Counted from the first letter of the stretch, positions 34,732 to 44,034 are shown. The stretch is DNA of 64,000 nucleotides from JADJPO01 sp963828555 (GCA_963828555.1 CAWHEL010000002.1:1240001-1304000); one strand, 5' to 3'. Numbers and translations: made by a program. Notes: generated by a model from the letters alone, not told the origin.

Positions 34732-34818
34732 GCGCGAGTGGCGGAATAGGCAGACGCGCACGGTTCAGGTCCGTGTGCCCGAAAGGGCATGGGGGTTCAA
34801 CTCCCCCCTCGCGCACCA
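34732..34818 (+). tRNA. tRNA-Leu (anticodon CAG)
   Basis: The acceptor arm GCGCGAG pairs with CTCGCGC, and the CCA end is encoded. The anticodon loop TTCAGGT gives anticodon CAG (34766-34768) for CTG codons, on a stem GCACGG/CCGTGT. The long variable arm (CCCGAAAGGG-containing) is typical of class II leucine tRNA. This tRNA follows the fhaA end of the pkn cluster, as in mycobacteria. Confidence 0.95.
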
Positions 34819-34821
34819 TCT

Positions 34822-34866
34822 CGAAAGGGACCTCTGGTCTGCGGAAACGCAGCCGAGGTCCTTTCG
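34822..34866 (+). terminator. Terminator of tRNA-Leu
   Basis: CGAAAGGGACCTC pairs with GAGGTCCTTTCG (one bulge), and an inner stem CTGCG/CGCAG is closed by a GAAA tetraloop. It starts four bases after the tRNA CCA end. Confidence 0.8.
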
Positions 34867-35019
34867 CTTGCCCGCCTCCAAAGTCGCCATGATCAGCGTT
34901 TCTCATGGGTCCGCACCCAGTAAACGGGGGAAGGCCAATGACAGACGGTGACCATGAGGCCGGTCGGACCCGACTGGTGGTCCCCTTGCGAAACGGGCGT
35001 GCCGGGCGAGACTTCGGGG

Positions 35020-37218
35020 ATGGGGACGACGACGCACTTCGTGACCTGCCCGCTGTGCGAGGCGACGTGCGGTCTGGCGGTCGACGTCGACGTCGAGCGT
35101 CGGCGGGCGGTCGCCGTACGGCCGGATCGGGACGACGTGTTCAGCGCCGGGTTCGCCTGCCCCAAGGGACTCCTGATCGGCGACCTTCACCACGACCCCG
35201 ACCGGCTGCGCACGCCGTTGGTGGACGGCGAGCCCGCCACCTGGGAGCACGCCTGGCGCACCGTCCACGAGCGTCTCGGCACGGTGATTGCCCAGCACGG
35301 CCGCGAGCGCCTGGCCGCCTACCTCGGGAATCCGAACGTGCACAACCTGGCCGGCGCGCTGTACGGCGGCGCCGTCGTCCGGGCGATGGGCAGCCGGCAG
35401 CTCTTCACCGCCTCGACCTGCGACCAGATGCCCAAGCAGGTGGCCTGCCTGATGATGTTCGGCGGCGGGCTCACGGTGCCCATCCCGGACGTCGACCGCA
35501 CCGACCTCCTCGTCGTCCTCGGCGCAGATCCGTTGACCTCCAACGGGTCTCTGATGACGGCTCCCGACATGCCAGGTCGCCTGCGGTCCCTGAGACGGCG
35601 CGGCGGACGCCTGGTGGTGGTCGACCCGCGGACGTCGCGCACCGCCCGCGTGGCCGACACCCATCTCGCGATCCGGCCCGGAACGGACGCTCACCTGCTG
35701 GCGGCGATCGCCCAGGTCCTGACCTCGGAGGGCCTGGCCGCCGATCCCGGGCCACACGTCACCGGGCTCGCGGCGGTGACCGCCGCCGTCGCGCCGTTCA
35801 CTCCCGAGGCCGTGGCCGAGGTCACCGGCCTGGAGCCCGCCCAGATCCGCCGCCTCGCACACGATCTCGCTGCGGCGCCGTCCGCAGCCGTCTACGGGCG
35901 GATCGGCACCTGCACGGTGCGGTTCGGCACGCTCGCCTCGTGGCTGGTCGACGTGGTCAACACCCTGACCGGCAACCTGGACTCTCCCGGCGGGGTGATG
36001 TTCCCACTGGCTCCGGCCGGGCAGTCCAACTCCTCGCCCACGACGCCGACCCGGGCGCCTCGGTTCGGTCGATTCGCGACCCGCGAACGGGGCCTGCCCG
36101 AGATCATGGGTGAACTGCCCTCGGCCGCCCTCGCCGAAGAGATCCTCGGCGGCCACATCCGGGGCCTGGTCACCATCGCCGGCAACCCGGCCCTCTCGGT
36201 GCCCGACGCCGACCGGCTCCAGCAGGCCCTCGCCGGGCTCGACGTGCTGGTCAGTGTGGACCTCTACCGCAACGAGACCACCCGGCACGCGGACGTCGTG
36301 CTGCCGGTTCCGGGGCCGCTCGCCCGCACCCACTTCGACACCACGTTCACGCAGCTGGCCATCCGCAACGTCGCGAACCTCAGCGGGCCCGCCCTGGTCG
36401 ACGACGTGCCGCCGGAGTGGCAGACCCTCTGCCGGCTCGCCGGGATCCTTGTCGGCGCCGGGCCGGACGTCGCGCCGGAGGTCGCCGACGAGCTCACCCT
36501 GAACGCCCTGCTCGCGGCGCACACCACGGCGATCTCGAGCCCGGTGGCCGGGCGGGACCCCGCCGAGCTCACCGCCCTGCTCGGGGAGCGCCGCGGCGAG
36601 GAGCGCCTGCTCGATGCGCTGCTTCGGCTGGGCCCCTACGGCGACGGCTTCGGGTCCGTGCCCGACGGTCTGACCCTGGACCGGGTCGGGGCGCACCCGC
36701 ACGGGATCGACCTGGGCCCGCTGCGACCGCGAATTCCCGAGGTGCTCCGCACCCCCAGTGGCCGGGTGGAACTCGCACCCCCGCTGCTCGTCGCCGACCT
36801 GGAAAGGCTGCGCGGCGACCTGGCGACACACGACGCGACCGAGTTGGTCATGGTCGGACGCCGCCACCTGCGGTCGAACAACTCCTGGGGCCACAACGTC
36901 CCCGGTCTGATCGGTGGCTCGAACACCTGCACCCTGCAGATCCACCCGGACGACGCCGCGGCACGCGGTCTGGACGACGCCGGCCGTGCCCGGGTGTCCA
37001 CGGCCGTCGGCAGCGTCGAGGTGACGGTCGAGGTCACTGGCCGCATCCGGCCCGGGGTGGTCTCCCTCCCGCACGGCTGGGGGCACGCCGGCACCGGACA
37101 GCAGCTCGCCGAGGCGGCGGGCGGCGTCAACGTCAACCTGCTGACGCCACCCGAGGTGGACCCGCTGTCCGGCACCGCCGTCCTGAACGGCTACTCGGTG
37201 ACGGTCACCGCCTGCTGA
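35020..37218 (+). CDS. Molybdopterin-dependent oxidoreductase (FdhF/DMSO reductase family)
   Basis: The 732-residue protein has the N-terminal 4Fe-4S motif CPLCEATCG with the fourth cysteine in FACPKG, then the molybdopterin domain with FTASTCDQMPKQVACLMMFGG. The cysteine in STCDQ is the probable metal-region residue. Later come TGNLDSPGGVMF and a C-terminal molydopterin-binding domain (HLRSNNSWGHNVP). It resembles solitary actinobacterial formate-dehydrogenase-like proteins of unknown substrate. No partner subunits or cofactor genes lie nearby. The ATG at 35020 (M-G-T-T-T-H-F) fits the family start; the frame extends upstream without support. Confidence 0.85.
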   Translation: MGTTTHFVTCPLCEATCGLAVDVDVERRRAVAVRPDRDDVFSAGFACPKGLLIGDLHHDPDRLRTPLVDGEPATWEHAWRTVHERLGTVIAQHGRERLAAYLGNPNVHNLAGALYGGAVVRAMGSRQLFTASTCDQMPKQVACLMMFGGGLTVPIPDVDRTDLLVVLGADPLTSNGSLMTAPDMPGRLRSLRRRGGRLVVVDPRTSRTARVADTHLAIRPGTDAHLLAAIAQVLTSEGLAADPGPHVTGLAAVTAAVAPFTPEAVAEVTGLEPAQIRRLAHDLAAAPSAAVYGRIGTCTVRFGTLASWLVDVVNTLTGNLDSPGGVMFPLAPAGQSNSSPTTPTRAPRFGRFATRERGLPEIMGELPSAALAEEILGGHIRGLVTIAGNPALSVPDADRLQQALAGLDVLVSVDLYRNETTRHADVVLPVPGPLARTHFDTTFTQLAIRNVANLSGPALVDDVPPEWQTLCRLAGILVGAGPDVAPEVADELTLNALLAAHTTAISSPVAGRDPAELTALLGERRGEERLLDALLRLGPYGDGFGSVPDGLTLDRVGAHPHGIDLGPLRPRIPEVLRTPSGRVELAPPLLVADLERLRGDLATHDATELVMVGRRHLRSNNSWGHNVPGLIGGSNTCTLQIHPDDAAARGLDDAGRARVSTAVGSVEVTVEVTGRIRPGVVSLPHGWGHAGTGQQLAEAAGGVNVNLLTPPEVDPLSGTAVLNGYSVTVTAC

Positions 37219-37221
37219 CCT

Positions 37222-40002
37222 TCAGGTGGTGCGGTGGGTCAGGGTCAGCCGCGAGCGGGTGCTGGCGAAGGCCATGAGGATCGCCACCACGGGGATGCCC
37301 GCTGTGATGGCGAGCAGGTAGGGCCAGCGGACCACGAACTCCCAGCCGTTGGTCTCAGCCGGTGACAGCACCCAGCCGGCCGACGCCGGCGGCATCTGCA
37401 ACCGGATCAGGGCATACCCGGCCAGGACGCCGCCGATCGTGCCCAGACAGGTGCCGAGCACGACCACCACTCCCGCCTGAGCGGCGGCGAGCCGGCGGCG
37501 CAACCCCGGAGCGGCGCCGACCGCGGCCAGGGTGGCGGCGTCGGCGCGGCTCTCGGCCGCGGCCAGGCCCACCGAGGTGAGCGATCCGGCGAGGGCCACG
37601 ACCAGCGCCGCGATCACCAGCGCCAGCAGCCCAGGCCCGAAGTTGCTCTCGTAGCCACGCTCCACCTGCAGATCCGGCGTCAACTGCAGGTCGAGATCCT
37701 CCAGGGTCGCCTGGGCCCGGTCCATCTCGGCGGTCGTGGGCATCCGGCTGGTCGCGGCCACCAGCGTCGTGACCGTCGTCCCACCGAGCGTGGCAGCCAC
37801 GCTCGGCGGGACGACGACCCCCCCGAATCGCACGGCACCCGTCATGGCGGTGGCCGGGAGCGTCAGGGTCTTCACGGGCTCGCCGGTCTTGGGATCCGAC
37901 ACCTCCAGGTGCGCCGTGCCGTCCGGCCAGATCTGCCGGTCGTCGCTCACCAGGACCCGGCCCGCGGCGAGTGCTGCCCGCTGGGCCGCTGCCACGGATC
38001 CGAGCTGGATGGCCAGGGCGTCGCCGGTGTCGTCGACCAGCGTGGAGCCCCCGAGCAGCGTCACGGTCGGTGCCGTGCAGCGCGGGTCGGTGGCCAGCGC
38101 GTCCGCTTCGGCCGGCGTCGGCACCCGGTCCTGCGGGGTCGGGCACTCCTTGGACGGCGGCACGAGCGGGTTGAGCATGCTCAGCGACCCCGGGGAGCTC
38201 TGCAGGGTCGGCATGACGGCGGCCCGTTCGATCGGCAGCGCACTGCGCAGGGCAGCTTCGACCCGGGCCCACTCCGCAGCCGGACGCCCCGAGCCGTCGC
38301 CGGAGTACATGGACACGGTGACCACGCCCAGGGCGCTCTGCTGGCTGTACGCCTGCCGGTCGTGCTGGTCCTGCGCACTGACGTAGAGCACCGCGGCCAG
38401 CCCGCCGGCCACCGCGGCCATCACCGCCGCCACCGCCGGCGCCGTCCGGCCGCGCTGCCGGGCGGCGTCGCGCAGGGCCATCCGCAGCGACAGCGGCAAC
38501 CGGTCCGAGGCCCGCGCGGCCAGGGCAACGGCAGCGCCGGTGGTGCCGACCAGGCCGATCTCGCCCAGCCCGATGCCGAGGATCACCGCCACCGTGCGGT
38601 GCGTGGCGGCGCCCCACAGGGTGAGCGCGACGCCGGCGACAGCGACGAGGGCGCCCAGGACCGGGACGTGCCGCCGGATCGTCTCGGCCGGGCGCCGCCC
38701 GGTGAGGGCGGCGACGACGTCCAGCCGGGCCGCCTGCCGGGCGGGGACCAACGCCGCGGCCAGCGCGGTGAGCGCGCCCACGGCGACCAGGATCGCCAGG
38801 TCGAGCGGGCTGACGTCGATGCTCGGGGCGACCAGGTGACCGCTGGAGCGCAGCACGGCCACGGCCAGGGCGCCCAGGCCCGCACCGGCCACAGCTCCGG
38901 CCAGCGACGCGGCGACCCCCACCAGGACGGCGTTGGCCAGGACGATCCGGCGCGCGTGGCGCCGCTCCCCGCCGGTGGAGATGACGACGGCGAGCATCCG
39001 CTGATTGCGTCGGGCGCCCACAGCGAGGGCCGGGCCGGCCAGCAGGGCGATCTGCAGCAGGGCCAACGCGATCGTCACCACGATGCCGGCTGCCAGCGTG
39101 CCGCTGCCCGAGTCCTCCGGATACTGCTCGCGGTGGGACTCGTACGGCACCTGGTCGGCGGGGGGCGGGTCCAGCAGCACCGCGCGGCTGACCACCTCGG
39201 CGCCGATCGCGTTGAACCGCAACACATCCGGCCAGGTCACCGGTGCCGGTCCGGCGACGTACCAGGTGGCGGACGCCGACTCACCGTTGCGCACCGCGGC
39301 GGGCAGCAGGGTTCCGGGTGGGCCGACGATCCTCAGCTCGCGGGGAGCCGCGGTCTCCCGGACGACGCCGACCACGCTCACCCGGGTTCCGCCACCGGCG
39401 GCGGCCTGAGCCCGGGCCGCCTCGGGCACGTCGATCCAGTCGCCGGGGTGCAGCCCGGTGCTGTCGGCCAGCGCCGCGCTGACCGCGACCTCTCCGCCGG
39501 CGCGGGGGACCCGGCCCGCAGTGGTGGTGTACAGCCCGGCCAGGCCGGGCTCGGCGAGGTCGACCTCCCACCACGATGCCGTGATCGAGCGGTCGGCGAT
39601 CCGCAGCCGCGGGGCGGCGAACCACGACGTCGTGTGCAGGATCCGATCGCCGGCCGGGGTGACGACGGTGAGCCTGCGCTCGACCTCCGCCACCGATGCG
39701 GCGGCGGAGCTGAGGGAGGCGCCCGTCCCATCGTCCCCGCTGGACGCCTGCGTCCCGTCGGCCGACTGCTCGACCGTCGATCCGGCGGCGCGCACCAGCG
39801 CCTGCGCGCGGGTGCCCAGTTCCACCGCGACCCGGTCCTCGGGCTCCAGGGAGATGGTCCGGTAGAGCACGTCGACGGCGCTCACCGCCAGCACCGGGAG
39901 CGCGACCATGATCGCCACGAGGAGGTTGCGGCCCTTGTGCCGCAACGCATCCCGCCGGGCGATCCTCAGGGCCGCCCGCCACGACGGTGCCGGCGCGAGC
40001 AT
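37222..40002 (-). CDS. ABC transporter permease (FtsX-like, MacB type)
   Basis: The 926-residue protein has a first membrane helix after RIARRDALRHKGRNL, a large outside domain, and two FtsX-like permease blocks near residues 290-460 and 800-920 (for example ALVVALAGSLTSVGLAAAES). This is the double-FtsX layout of actinobacterial exporters. The ATG at 40002 overlaps the stop of the ATPase gene (TGATG). The transporter could act on a lipid, peptide or lipoprotein; the substrate is not known. Confidence 0.87.
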   Translation of the reverse strand: MLAPAPSWRAALRIARRDALRHKGRNLLVAIMVALPVLAVSAVDVLYRTISLEPEDRVAVELGTRAQALVRAAGSTVEQSADGTQASSGDDGTGASLSSAAASVAEVERRLTVVTPAGDRILHTTSWFAAPRLRIADRSITASWWEVDLAEPGLAGLYTTTAGRVPRAGGEVAVSAALADSTGLHPGDWIDVPEAARAQAAAGGGTRVSVVGVVRETAAPRELRIVGPPGTLLPAAVRNGESASATWYVAGPAPVTWPDVLRFNAIGAEVVSRAVLLDPPPADQVPYESHREQYPEDSGSGTLAAGIVVTIALALLQIALLAGPALAVGARRNQRMLAVVISTGGERRHARRIVLANAVLVGVAASLAGAVAGAGLGALAVAVLRSSGHLVAPSIDVSPLDLAILVAVGALTALAAALVPARQAARLDVVAALTGRRPAETIRRHVPVLGALVAVAGVALTLWGAATHRTVAVILGIGLGEIGLVGTTGAAVALAARASDRLPLSLRMALRDAARQRGRTAPAVAAVMAAVAGGLAAVLYVSAQDQHDRQAYSQQSALGVVTVSMYSGDGSGRPAAEWARVEAALRSALPIERAAVMPTLQSSPGSLSMLNPLVPPSKECPTPQDRVPTPAEADALATDPRCTAPTVTLLGGSTLVDDTGDALAIQLGSVAAAQRAALAAGRVLVSDDRQIWPDGTAHLEVSDPKTGEPVKTLTLPATAMTGAVRFGGVVVPPSVAATLGGTTVTTLVAATSRMPTTAEMDRAQATLEDLDLQLTPDLQVERGYESNFGPGLLALVIAALVVALAGSLTSVGLAAAESRADAATLAAVGAAPGLRRRLAAAQAGVVVVLGTCLGTIGGVLAGYALIRLQMPPASAGWVLSPAETNGWEFVVRWPYLLAITAGIPVVAILMAFASTRSRLTLTHRTT

Positions 40003-40781
40003 CACGGCTCCTCGGAGTGGCGGCCGTGCTGCAGCAGGCTCTCCGGCCCGGGCACCGGCCCGGCAGAGTCGACCACCACGCCGTCGCGCAGGAAGACCAC
40101 CCGGTCGGCCCAGGCCGCGAACCGCGCTTCGTGGGTGACCAGAAGGCCTGCCGCGCCGGCGTCCACCCGGGCCCGCAGCACCCGCATCACCTGCTCGCCG
40201 GTCGCCGAGTCCAGGGCGCCGGTGGGCTCGTCGGCCAGCACGATCCGTCGCGGCCCCACCAGTGCCCGGGCGATGGCCACCCGCTGCTGCTGGCCGCCGG
40301 ACATCTCGTCGGGGAAGCGGTCGGCGACGTCGCGCACCCCGACCTCGCCCAGGGCGGCCCAGGCCTCCCGCCTCGCCTGCCGGGTCGACACCCCGTCGAG
40401 CTCGCGCGGCAGCATCACGTTCTCGGCGGCGGTCAGCGCCGGCACGAGGTTGAACTCCTGGAACACGTAGCCGACGCTGCGCCGGCGCAGGGCGGCCCGC
40501 GCCTTCTGCGACAGTCCGGACAGGGTCACCCCGTCGAGGACCACGTCGCCGCGGGTGGGGCTGTCCAGCCCGCCGGCCAGGTGCAGCAGCGTCGACTTGC
40601 CCGATCCGGACGGGCCCATCACCGCGACGAGCTCCCCGGGGGCGAGATCGAGACTCACGCCGTCGAGCGCCGTCACCTGGACGGCGCCGGTGCCGTGCAC
40701 CCGGTGCACGTCCCGCAGCGAGAGCAGGGCGGGCCCGCCGGTGGCGGGCCGGGGAGCGGAGGTGATGTCGAGGGCGGTCAT
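40002..40781 (-). CDS. ABC transporter ATP-binding protein (LolD/MacB type)
   Basis: The 259-residue ATPase has Walker A GPSGSGKST, the Q loop in YVFQEFNLVPAL, signature MSGGQQQRVAIARAL, Walker B IVLADEPTGALD and switch His in LLVTHEARFAAWAD. It couples with the FtsX-like permease encoded next in the operon. The start overlaps the PadR stop by four bases, so regulator, ATPase and permease form one operon. Confidence 0.93.
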   Translation of the reverse strand: MTALDITSAPRPATGGPALLSLRDVHRVHGTGAVQVTALDGVSLDLAPGELVAVMGPSGSGKSTLLHLAGGLDSPTRGDVVLDGVTLSGLSQKARAALRRRSVGYVFQEFNLVPALTAAENVMLPRELDGVSTRQARREAWAALGEVGVRDVADRFPDEMSGGQQQRVAIARALVGPRRIVLADEPTGALDSATGEQVMRVLRARVDAGAAGLLVTHEARFAAWADRVVFLRDGVVVDSAGPVPGPESLLQHGRHSEEP

Positions 40782-41389
40782 GGGTGCACCTGCGCGGCGG
40801 CGGCAGCGTCGGCAGCCGGGTCGTGATCAGCCGCGCCGGTAGGGAAGCGCTCGGACGCCGGCAGCGGGCCGAGGCGGGCGAGCCGCTGCTCCACGTGGTC
40901 CAGCCAGCGCACCTCGGCCTCGGCGGTGAAGACCAGCGAGTCGAGCACCAGCAGCCAGGCCACATCGGCCCGGTCCGGCGGCTCGGGCACCCGGGCCTTC
41001 AGCCGGGTGTACTCCTGCAGCGAGCGCACACTCTCGCTGCGCTGACGCTGCACGATCGCCTGCACGTCGACCCCCGGCGTGGTGACCGCGAGGGCGAGCT
41101 TGATGGCCAGCTCGTCGCGCGTGGGCTCACCCCGTCGGACGGGGGCCAGCCACCAGGCGGCGGCGGCCTCCTGCCCACTCGAGGTCAGCTCGTACAGCAC
41201 GGTTCCGTCGTCGCGCCGGGCGAGTTCTGCCACCAGCCCGTCCCGCTGGAGGCGGGAGAGCGTGGTGTAGATCTGCCCGATGTTGAGCGGCCAGGCGCCG
41301 CCGGTGCGCCGTTCGAACTCGGCACGCAGCTGTGAGCCGTACGCGGGCTGCTCGGTCAGCAGCACCAGCAGCCCCTGGCGGATCGACAT
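40778..41389 (-). CDS. PadR family transcriptional regulator
   Basis: The 203-residue protein has the PadR winged helix: MSIRQGLLVLLTEQPAYGSQLRAEFE, then NIGQIYTTLSRLQRDGLV and YELTSSGQEAA. A C-terminal helical dimerisation region of about 90 residues follows. The ATG at 41389 fits the conserved start; the longer frame reaches over the operator sites. It is first in the operon with the ABC exporter and probably represses it in response to a toxic compound, binding the sites at 41430-41472. Confidence 0.9.
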   Translation of the reverse strand: MSIRQGLLVLLTEQPAYGSQLRAEFERRTGGAWPLNIGQIYTTLSRLQRDGLVAELARRDDGTVLYELTSSGQEAAAAWWLAPVRRGEPTRDELAIKLALAVTTPGVDVQAIVQRQRSESVRSLQEYTRLKARVPEPPDRADVAWLLVLDSLVFTAEAEVRWLDHVEQRLARLGPLPASERFPTGAADHDPAADAAAAAQVHP

Positions 41390-41429
41390 GACGTCCCCTC
41401 CGAGCCGTGTCGTTCGACGACGTCGCCGC

Positions 41430-41472
41430 ATACCCGGTATGCCGGGCGACGCAAGGAGGGTATACCCGGTAT
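41430..41472 (-). promoter_or_regulatory. Twin ATACCCGGTAT operator candidates upstream of padR
   Basis: The word ATACCCGGTAT occurs at 41430-41440 and again at 41462-41472, exactly 32 bases apart, about three helical turns. Each is nearly self-complementary. They lie 41-83 bases upstream of the padR start, which fits binding by the PadR dimer. Confidence 0.6.
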
Positions 41473-41506
41473 CTCGGAGGGTCAAGGGAAGGGCGAGCAA
41501 ACGCAA

Positions 41507-41540
41507 CCGGCGGGCCGCCCCGCAAGGGGCGACCCGCCGG
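41507..41540 (-). terminator. Terminator after the cold shock gene
   Basis: Arms of 15 bases (CCGGCGGGCCGCCCC and GGGGCGACCCGCCGG, one mismatch) close on a GCAA tetraloop. It begins 15 bases beyond the csp stop on the minus strand and separates it from the padR promoter. Confidence 0.75.
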
Positions 41541-41554
41541 CGTGACGTGCTAGG

Positions 41555-41758
41555 TCAGATGGGGCGAACGTTCGCGGCCTGCGGGCCCTTCTGGCCCGGG
41601 GTGACGTCGAACTCGACGCGCTGGTTCTCCTCGAGGGAGCGGTAGCCGTCGGCCTGGATGGAGGAGAAGTGGACGAAGACGTCAGCAGTGCCGCCGTCCG
41701 GCGTGATGAAGCCGAAGCCCTTTTCGCCGTTGAACCACTTCACGATTCCCTGTGTCAT
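41555..41758 (-). CDS. cspA: Cold shock protein (CspA family)
   Basis: This 67-residue OB-fold protein has both RNA-binding motifs, KGFGFIT and VFVHFS, and starts MTQGIVKWFNGEKG, the actinobacterial consensus. The ATG follows AAGGAGA. It binds single-stranded RNA or DNA and acts as an RNA chaperone. The 230-base upstream gap leaves room for a long 5' leader, which is usual for csp genes. Confidence 0.95.
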   Translation of the reverse strand: MTQGIVKWFNGEKGFGFITPDGGTADVFVHFSSIQADGYRSLEENQRVEFDVTPGQKGPQAANVRPI

Positions 41759-41858
41759 TTCTGGTTGTTCTCCTTGAACTGCTGTGCCGGTGTGGAGGCA
41801 CATCCTGTCGGAACCGGTCAGGCGACCGATGCCGGGTTGACGTTTCTCCCACAACGAC

Positions 41859-41886
41859 AAAAACCCGCGGGAAACAACTCCGCGGG
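41859..41886 (-). terminator. Terminator after the serpin gene
   Basis: CCCGCGG and its inverted copy CCGCGGG enclose a 9-base loop. On the minus strand a TTTTT run follows, a classical intrinsic terminator. It lies about 100 bases after the serpin stop and before cspA. Confidence 0.75.
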
Positions 41887-41988
41887 CATTTGGAATGTAC
41901 GGGAACTGCAACTGCAACCGGGATGACCATAGCACGCTTTCCGGGCTACGCCAGACCACTGGGTGTCGAGGCTGACGGCTCAGTGGGC

Positions 41989-43287
41989 TCACACGGTGGG
42001 GTCCAGGACCCGCCCGATGAACAGGGGCGTTCGCGCGGCAGGGTCGGCGTTGTCGTGGATGACGTACAGGAACGGCCGGTCGGCGACGACGGAGACCGGG
42101 TCGGCGGGAGCGCCAGTCGTCCGCATCACCACAGCCGTGGCCGCGGCCGCCTCGGTGCCCGCCTCGTCCACGGCGATGAACCCCTCGTGGACGACGGCGT
42201 CGATGGCCAGCTGTTCCTGGGCGGCCATGCCGGAGAAGTCGGCCTGGTCGGTGAAGGCCGTCGGCATGCCCATCGCGCCCAGGGTCTGCGCCAGGCTCAG
42301 CTGGCTGCGCGTCGTCCACCGCGGCAGCCCGACCTGCACCTGGGCCGGGCTCAGGCCGCCGAGCAGCGCCGTCAGCCACGCGCCGTCCACTGCCTTCGAC
42401 ACCTCGTCGAACCGACCCTGGTCGGGCACGACCACGGTCATCGCCAGCCGGCCGTCGGCGTAGGGCAGAGCGGCCGCCACCCAGCCCGGGCCCCGCGCGA
42501 ACCCCGCGGCCAGCGCCGCGCGCATCAGCTTCGCCTCGACCCTCGAGCCGTCGAGCCGGGTGAACGGGGCGCTCCGGGTGGCCTCGGTCTCGAACGCCTC
42601 CTGCCACGGCGCCTTCAGGTACACCGCGTTCACCAGGGCCAGCCGGGTGTCCTCGGTGATCGTGCCCTGGGCGAGCAGTTCGGGAATGCGGTCCTTGGTC
42701 TGTTCGCCGACCCAGGCGTTGATCGCCGTGCGGGCCGGTTCCGCCGCCTGCTTGTAGTCCACTTGGCGCATGCCGGTGCCGAAGTCGCGGGCCAGCACGT
42801 CGAGGAACTCCTTGACCCAGGCCAGGTCTCGCTGCCCCCACAGGCTGTTCGCCGACCCCAGCTCGACGGTGCCGTCCGAGCCGTCGGGCTTGCGGAACGT
42901 GCCCGCCCGGGCCGCCAGCGCCTGGTCGATCGCGTTGAGGCCGGCCGCGAGGCCCGGCGCCGTCTCCGCGTGCAGCACAGTGAGCATCTCCCGGGCCGTG
43001 GTGCCGCGGGCACCCTGCACGGTCATGCCCAAGGCCACGGCCATCGAGTAGGGCGAGCAGACCAGGTTGCCCTGGGCGGACGCCGCGACGGCGCGGAAGA
43101 CGTCACCCGTGAAGGCCGAAACAACCTGGACGGCGGCCCGCCCGGCGGCCGCGTCGGCCGCGGCACGGGCGAGATCGGAGCGGGCCAGGGCGACGGCTGC
43201 GGAGCCCGAGGAACCGCAGGACGACAGCGACAGTGCCCCGATCGGGGCCAGTCCGAGCAGGGTCAGGAGTGCGCGACGGCTGAGCAT
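41989..43287 (-). CDS. Serpin family lipoprotein
   Basis: The 432-residue protein has a short signal MLSRRALLTLLGLAPIGAL followed by LSSC, a lipobox-like end, so it is likely exported and anchored. The serpin core follows: NLVCSPYSMAVALGMTVQGA, a conserved NAVYLKAPWQEAF and the hinge EAGTEAAAATAVVM, whose small residues suggest an inhibitory serpin able to insert its loop. The C-terminus FLYVIHDN...TPLFIGRVLDP is typical. It would inhibit serine or cysteine proteases outside the cell. Bacterial serpins are uncommon. The start was placed at 43287 at the signal sequence; a longer frame reaches 43323. Confidence 0.9.
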   Translation of the reverse strand: MLSRRALLTLLGLAPIGALSLSSCGSSGSAAVALARSDLARAAADAAAGRAAVQVVSAFTGDVFRAVAASAQGNLVCSPYSMAVALGMTVQGARGTTAREMLTVLHAETAPGLAAGLNAIDQALAARAGTFRKPDGSDGTVELGSANSLWGQRDLAWVKEFLDVLARDFGTGMRQVDYKQAAEPARTAINAWVGEQTKDRIPELLAQGTITEDTRLALVNAVYLKAPWQEAFETEATRSAPFTRLDGSRVEAKLMRAALAAGFARGPGWVAAALPYADGRLAMTVVVPDQGRFDEVSKAVDGAWLTALLGGLSPAQVQVGLPRWTTRSQLSLAQTLGAMGMPTAFTDQADFSGMAAQEQLAIDAVVHEGFIAVDEAGTEAAAATAVVMRTTGAPADPVSVVADRPFLYVIHDNADPAARTPLFIGRVLDPTV

Positions 43288-43437
43288 GTCCCTTCGACGC
43301 CTCCCCTCGGTGATCGGTTCCACCCCCTCGAGCGTGTCACGCCGAGGCGCAGCGGCTGTGCGCCGCGTGGATCCGGCGGACGGGTAGCCTTCGGGGATTC
43401 ATTCGGCGGGCGTGGAAAAACCTCGGGAGGTGAGCGC

Positions 43438-44034
43438 GTGGCAGCGACGCGGGGACGGCGTCCGGTCGGCAGCGGCACCCGCGAGGCCATCCTGGCGGCG
43501 GCGGCGCGGCAGTTCTCCGAGCTCGGGTACCCCGGGACGACGCTGCGCGCCATCGCCGCCGAAGCGGGAGTGAACACCCGGCTGGTCACGCACTACTTCG
43601 GGTCGAAGCAGGAACTGTTCCTCAGCGTGGTGGAGCTGCCCTTCGACCCGGCCGTCACTCTCGACCGGCTGCTGGCCGAGGGCGCCGACGGTCTTGGTCG
43701 TCGCCTGGCCACGTTCGTCCTGGGAGTGCTCAACACCCATGCCGGACGACAGACAATCACCGGCCTGCTCCGGGCCGCCGCGTCGGAGGAGGAAGCCGCC
43801 GTCATGCTGCGCGCCCTGTTGGTGGAACGCATGCTCACCCCCATAGCCCGCCGGCTCGGGGGCGAGGACCCCGAACTGCGGGCCTCGCTGCTCGGTTCCC
43901 AGATCGCCGGGCTCACCTTCGCCCGGCACATCGTCGGCCTCCCCCGGCTGGTCGAGGCCTCCCCTGAGCAGCTCGCCGATGCGCTGGCCCCCGCGTTCGA
44001 GCACTTCCTCACCGGGCAGCTGCGCCATGGGTGA
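43438..44034 (+). CDS. TetR family transcriptional regulator
   Basis: The 198-residue protein has an N-terminal TetR helix-turn-helix (REAILAAAARQFSELGYPGTTL, then IAAEAGVNTRLVTHYFGSKQELF) and a C-terminal ligand-binding region. The GTG at 43438 follows GGGAGG. It is divergent from the serpin gene and overlaps the GGDEF gene at its end, so it may regulate either. No ligand can be guessed. Confidence 0.88.
   Translation: MAATRGRRPVGSGTREAILAAAARQFSELGYPGTTLRAIAAEAGVNTRLVTHYFGSKQELFLSVVELPFDPAVTLDRLLAEGADGLGRRLATFVLGVLNTHAGRQTITGLLRAAASEEEAAVMLRALLVERMLTPIARRLGGEDPELRASLLGSQIAGLTFARHIVGLPRLVEASPEQLADALAPAFEHFLTGQLRHG

Noticed and set aside
34732..34866. Integration site at tRNA-Leu
   Set aside because: No integrase and no second copy of the tRNA 3' end was seen nearby; the downstream hairpin is a simple terminator.
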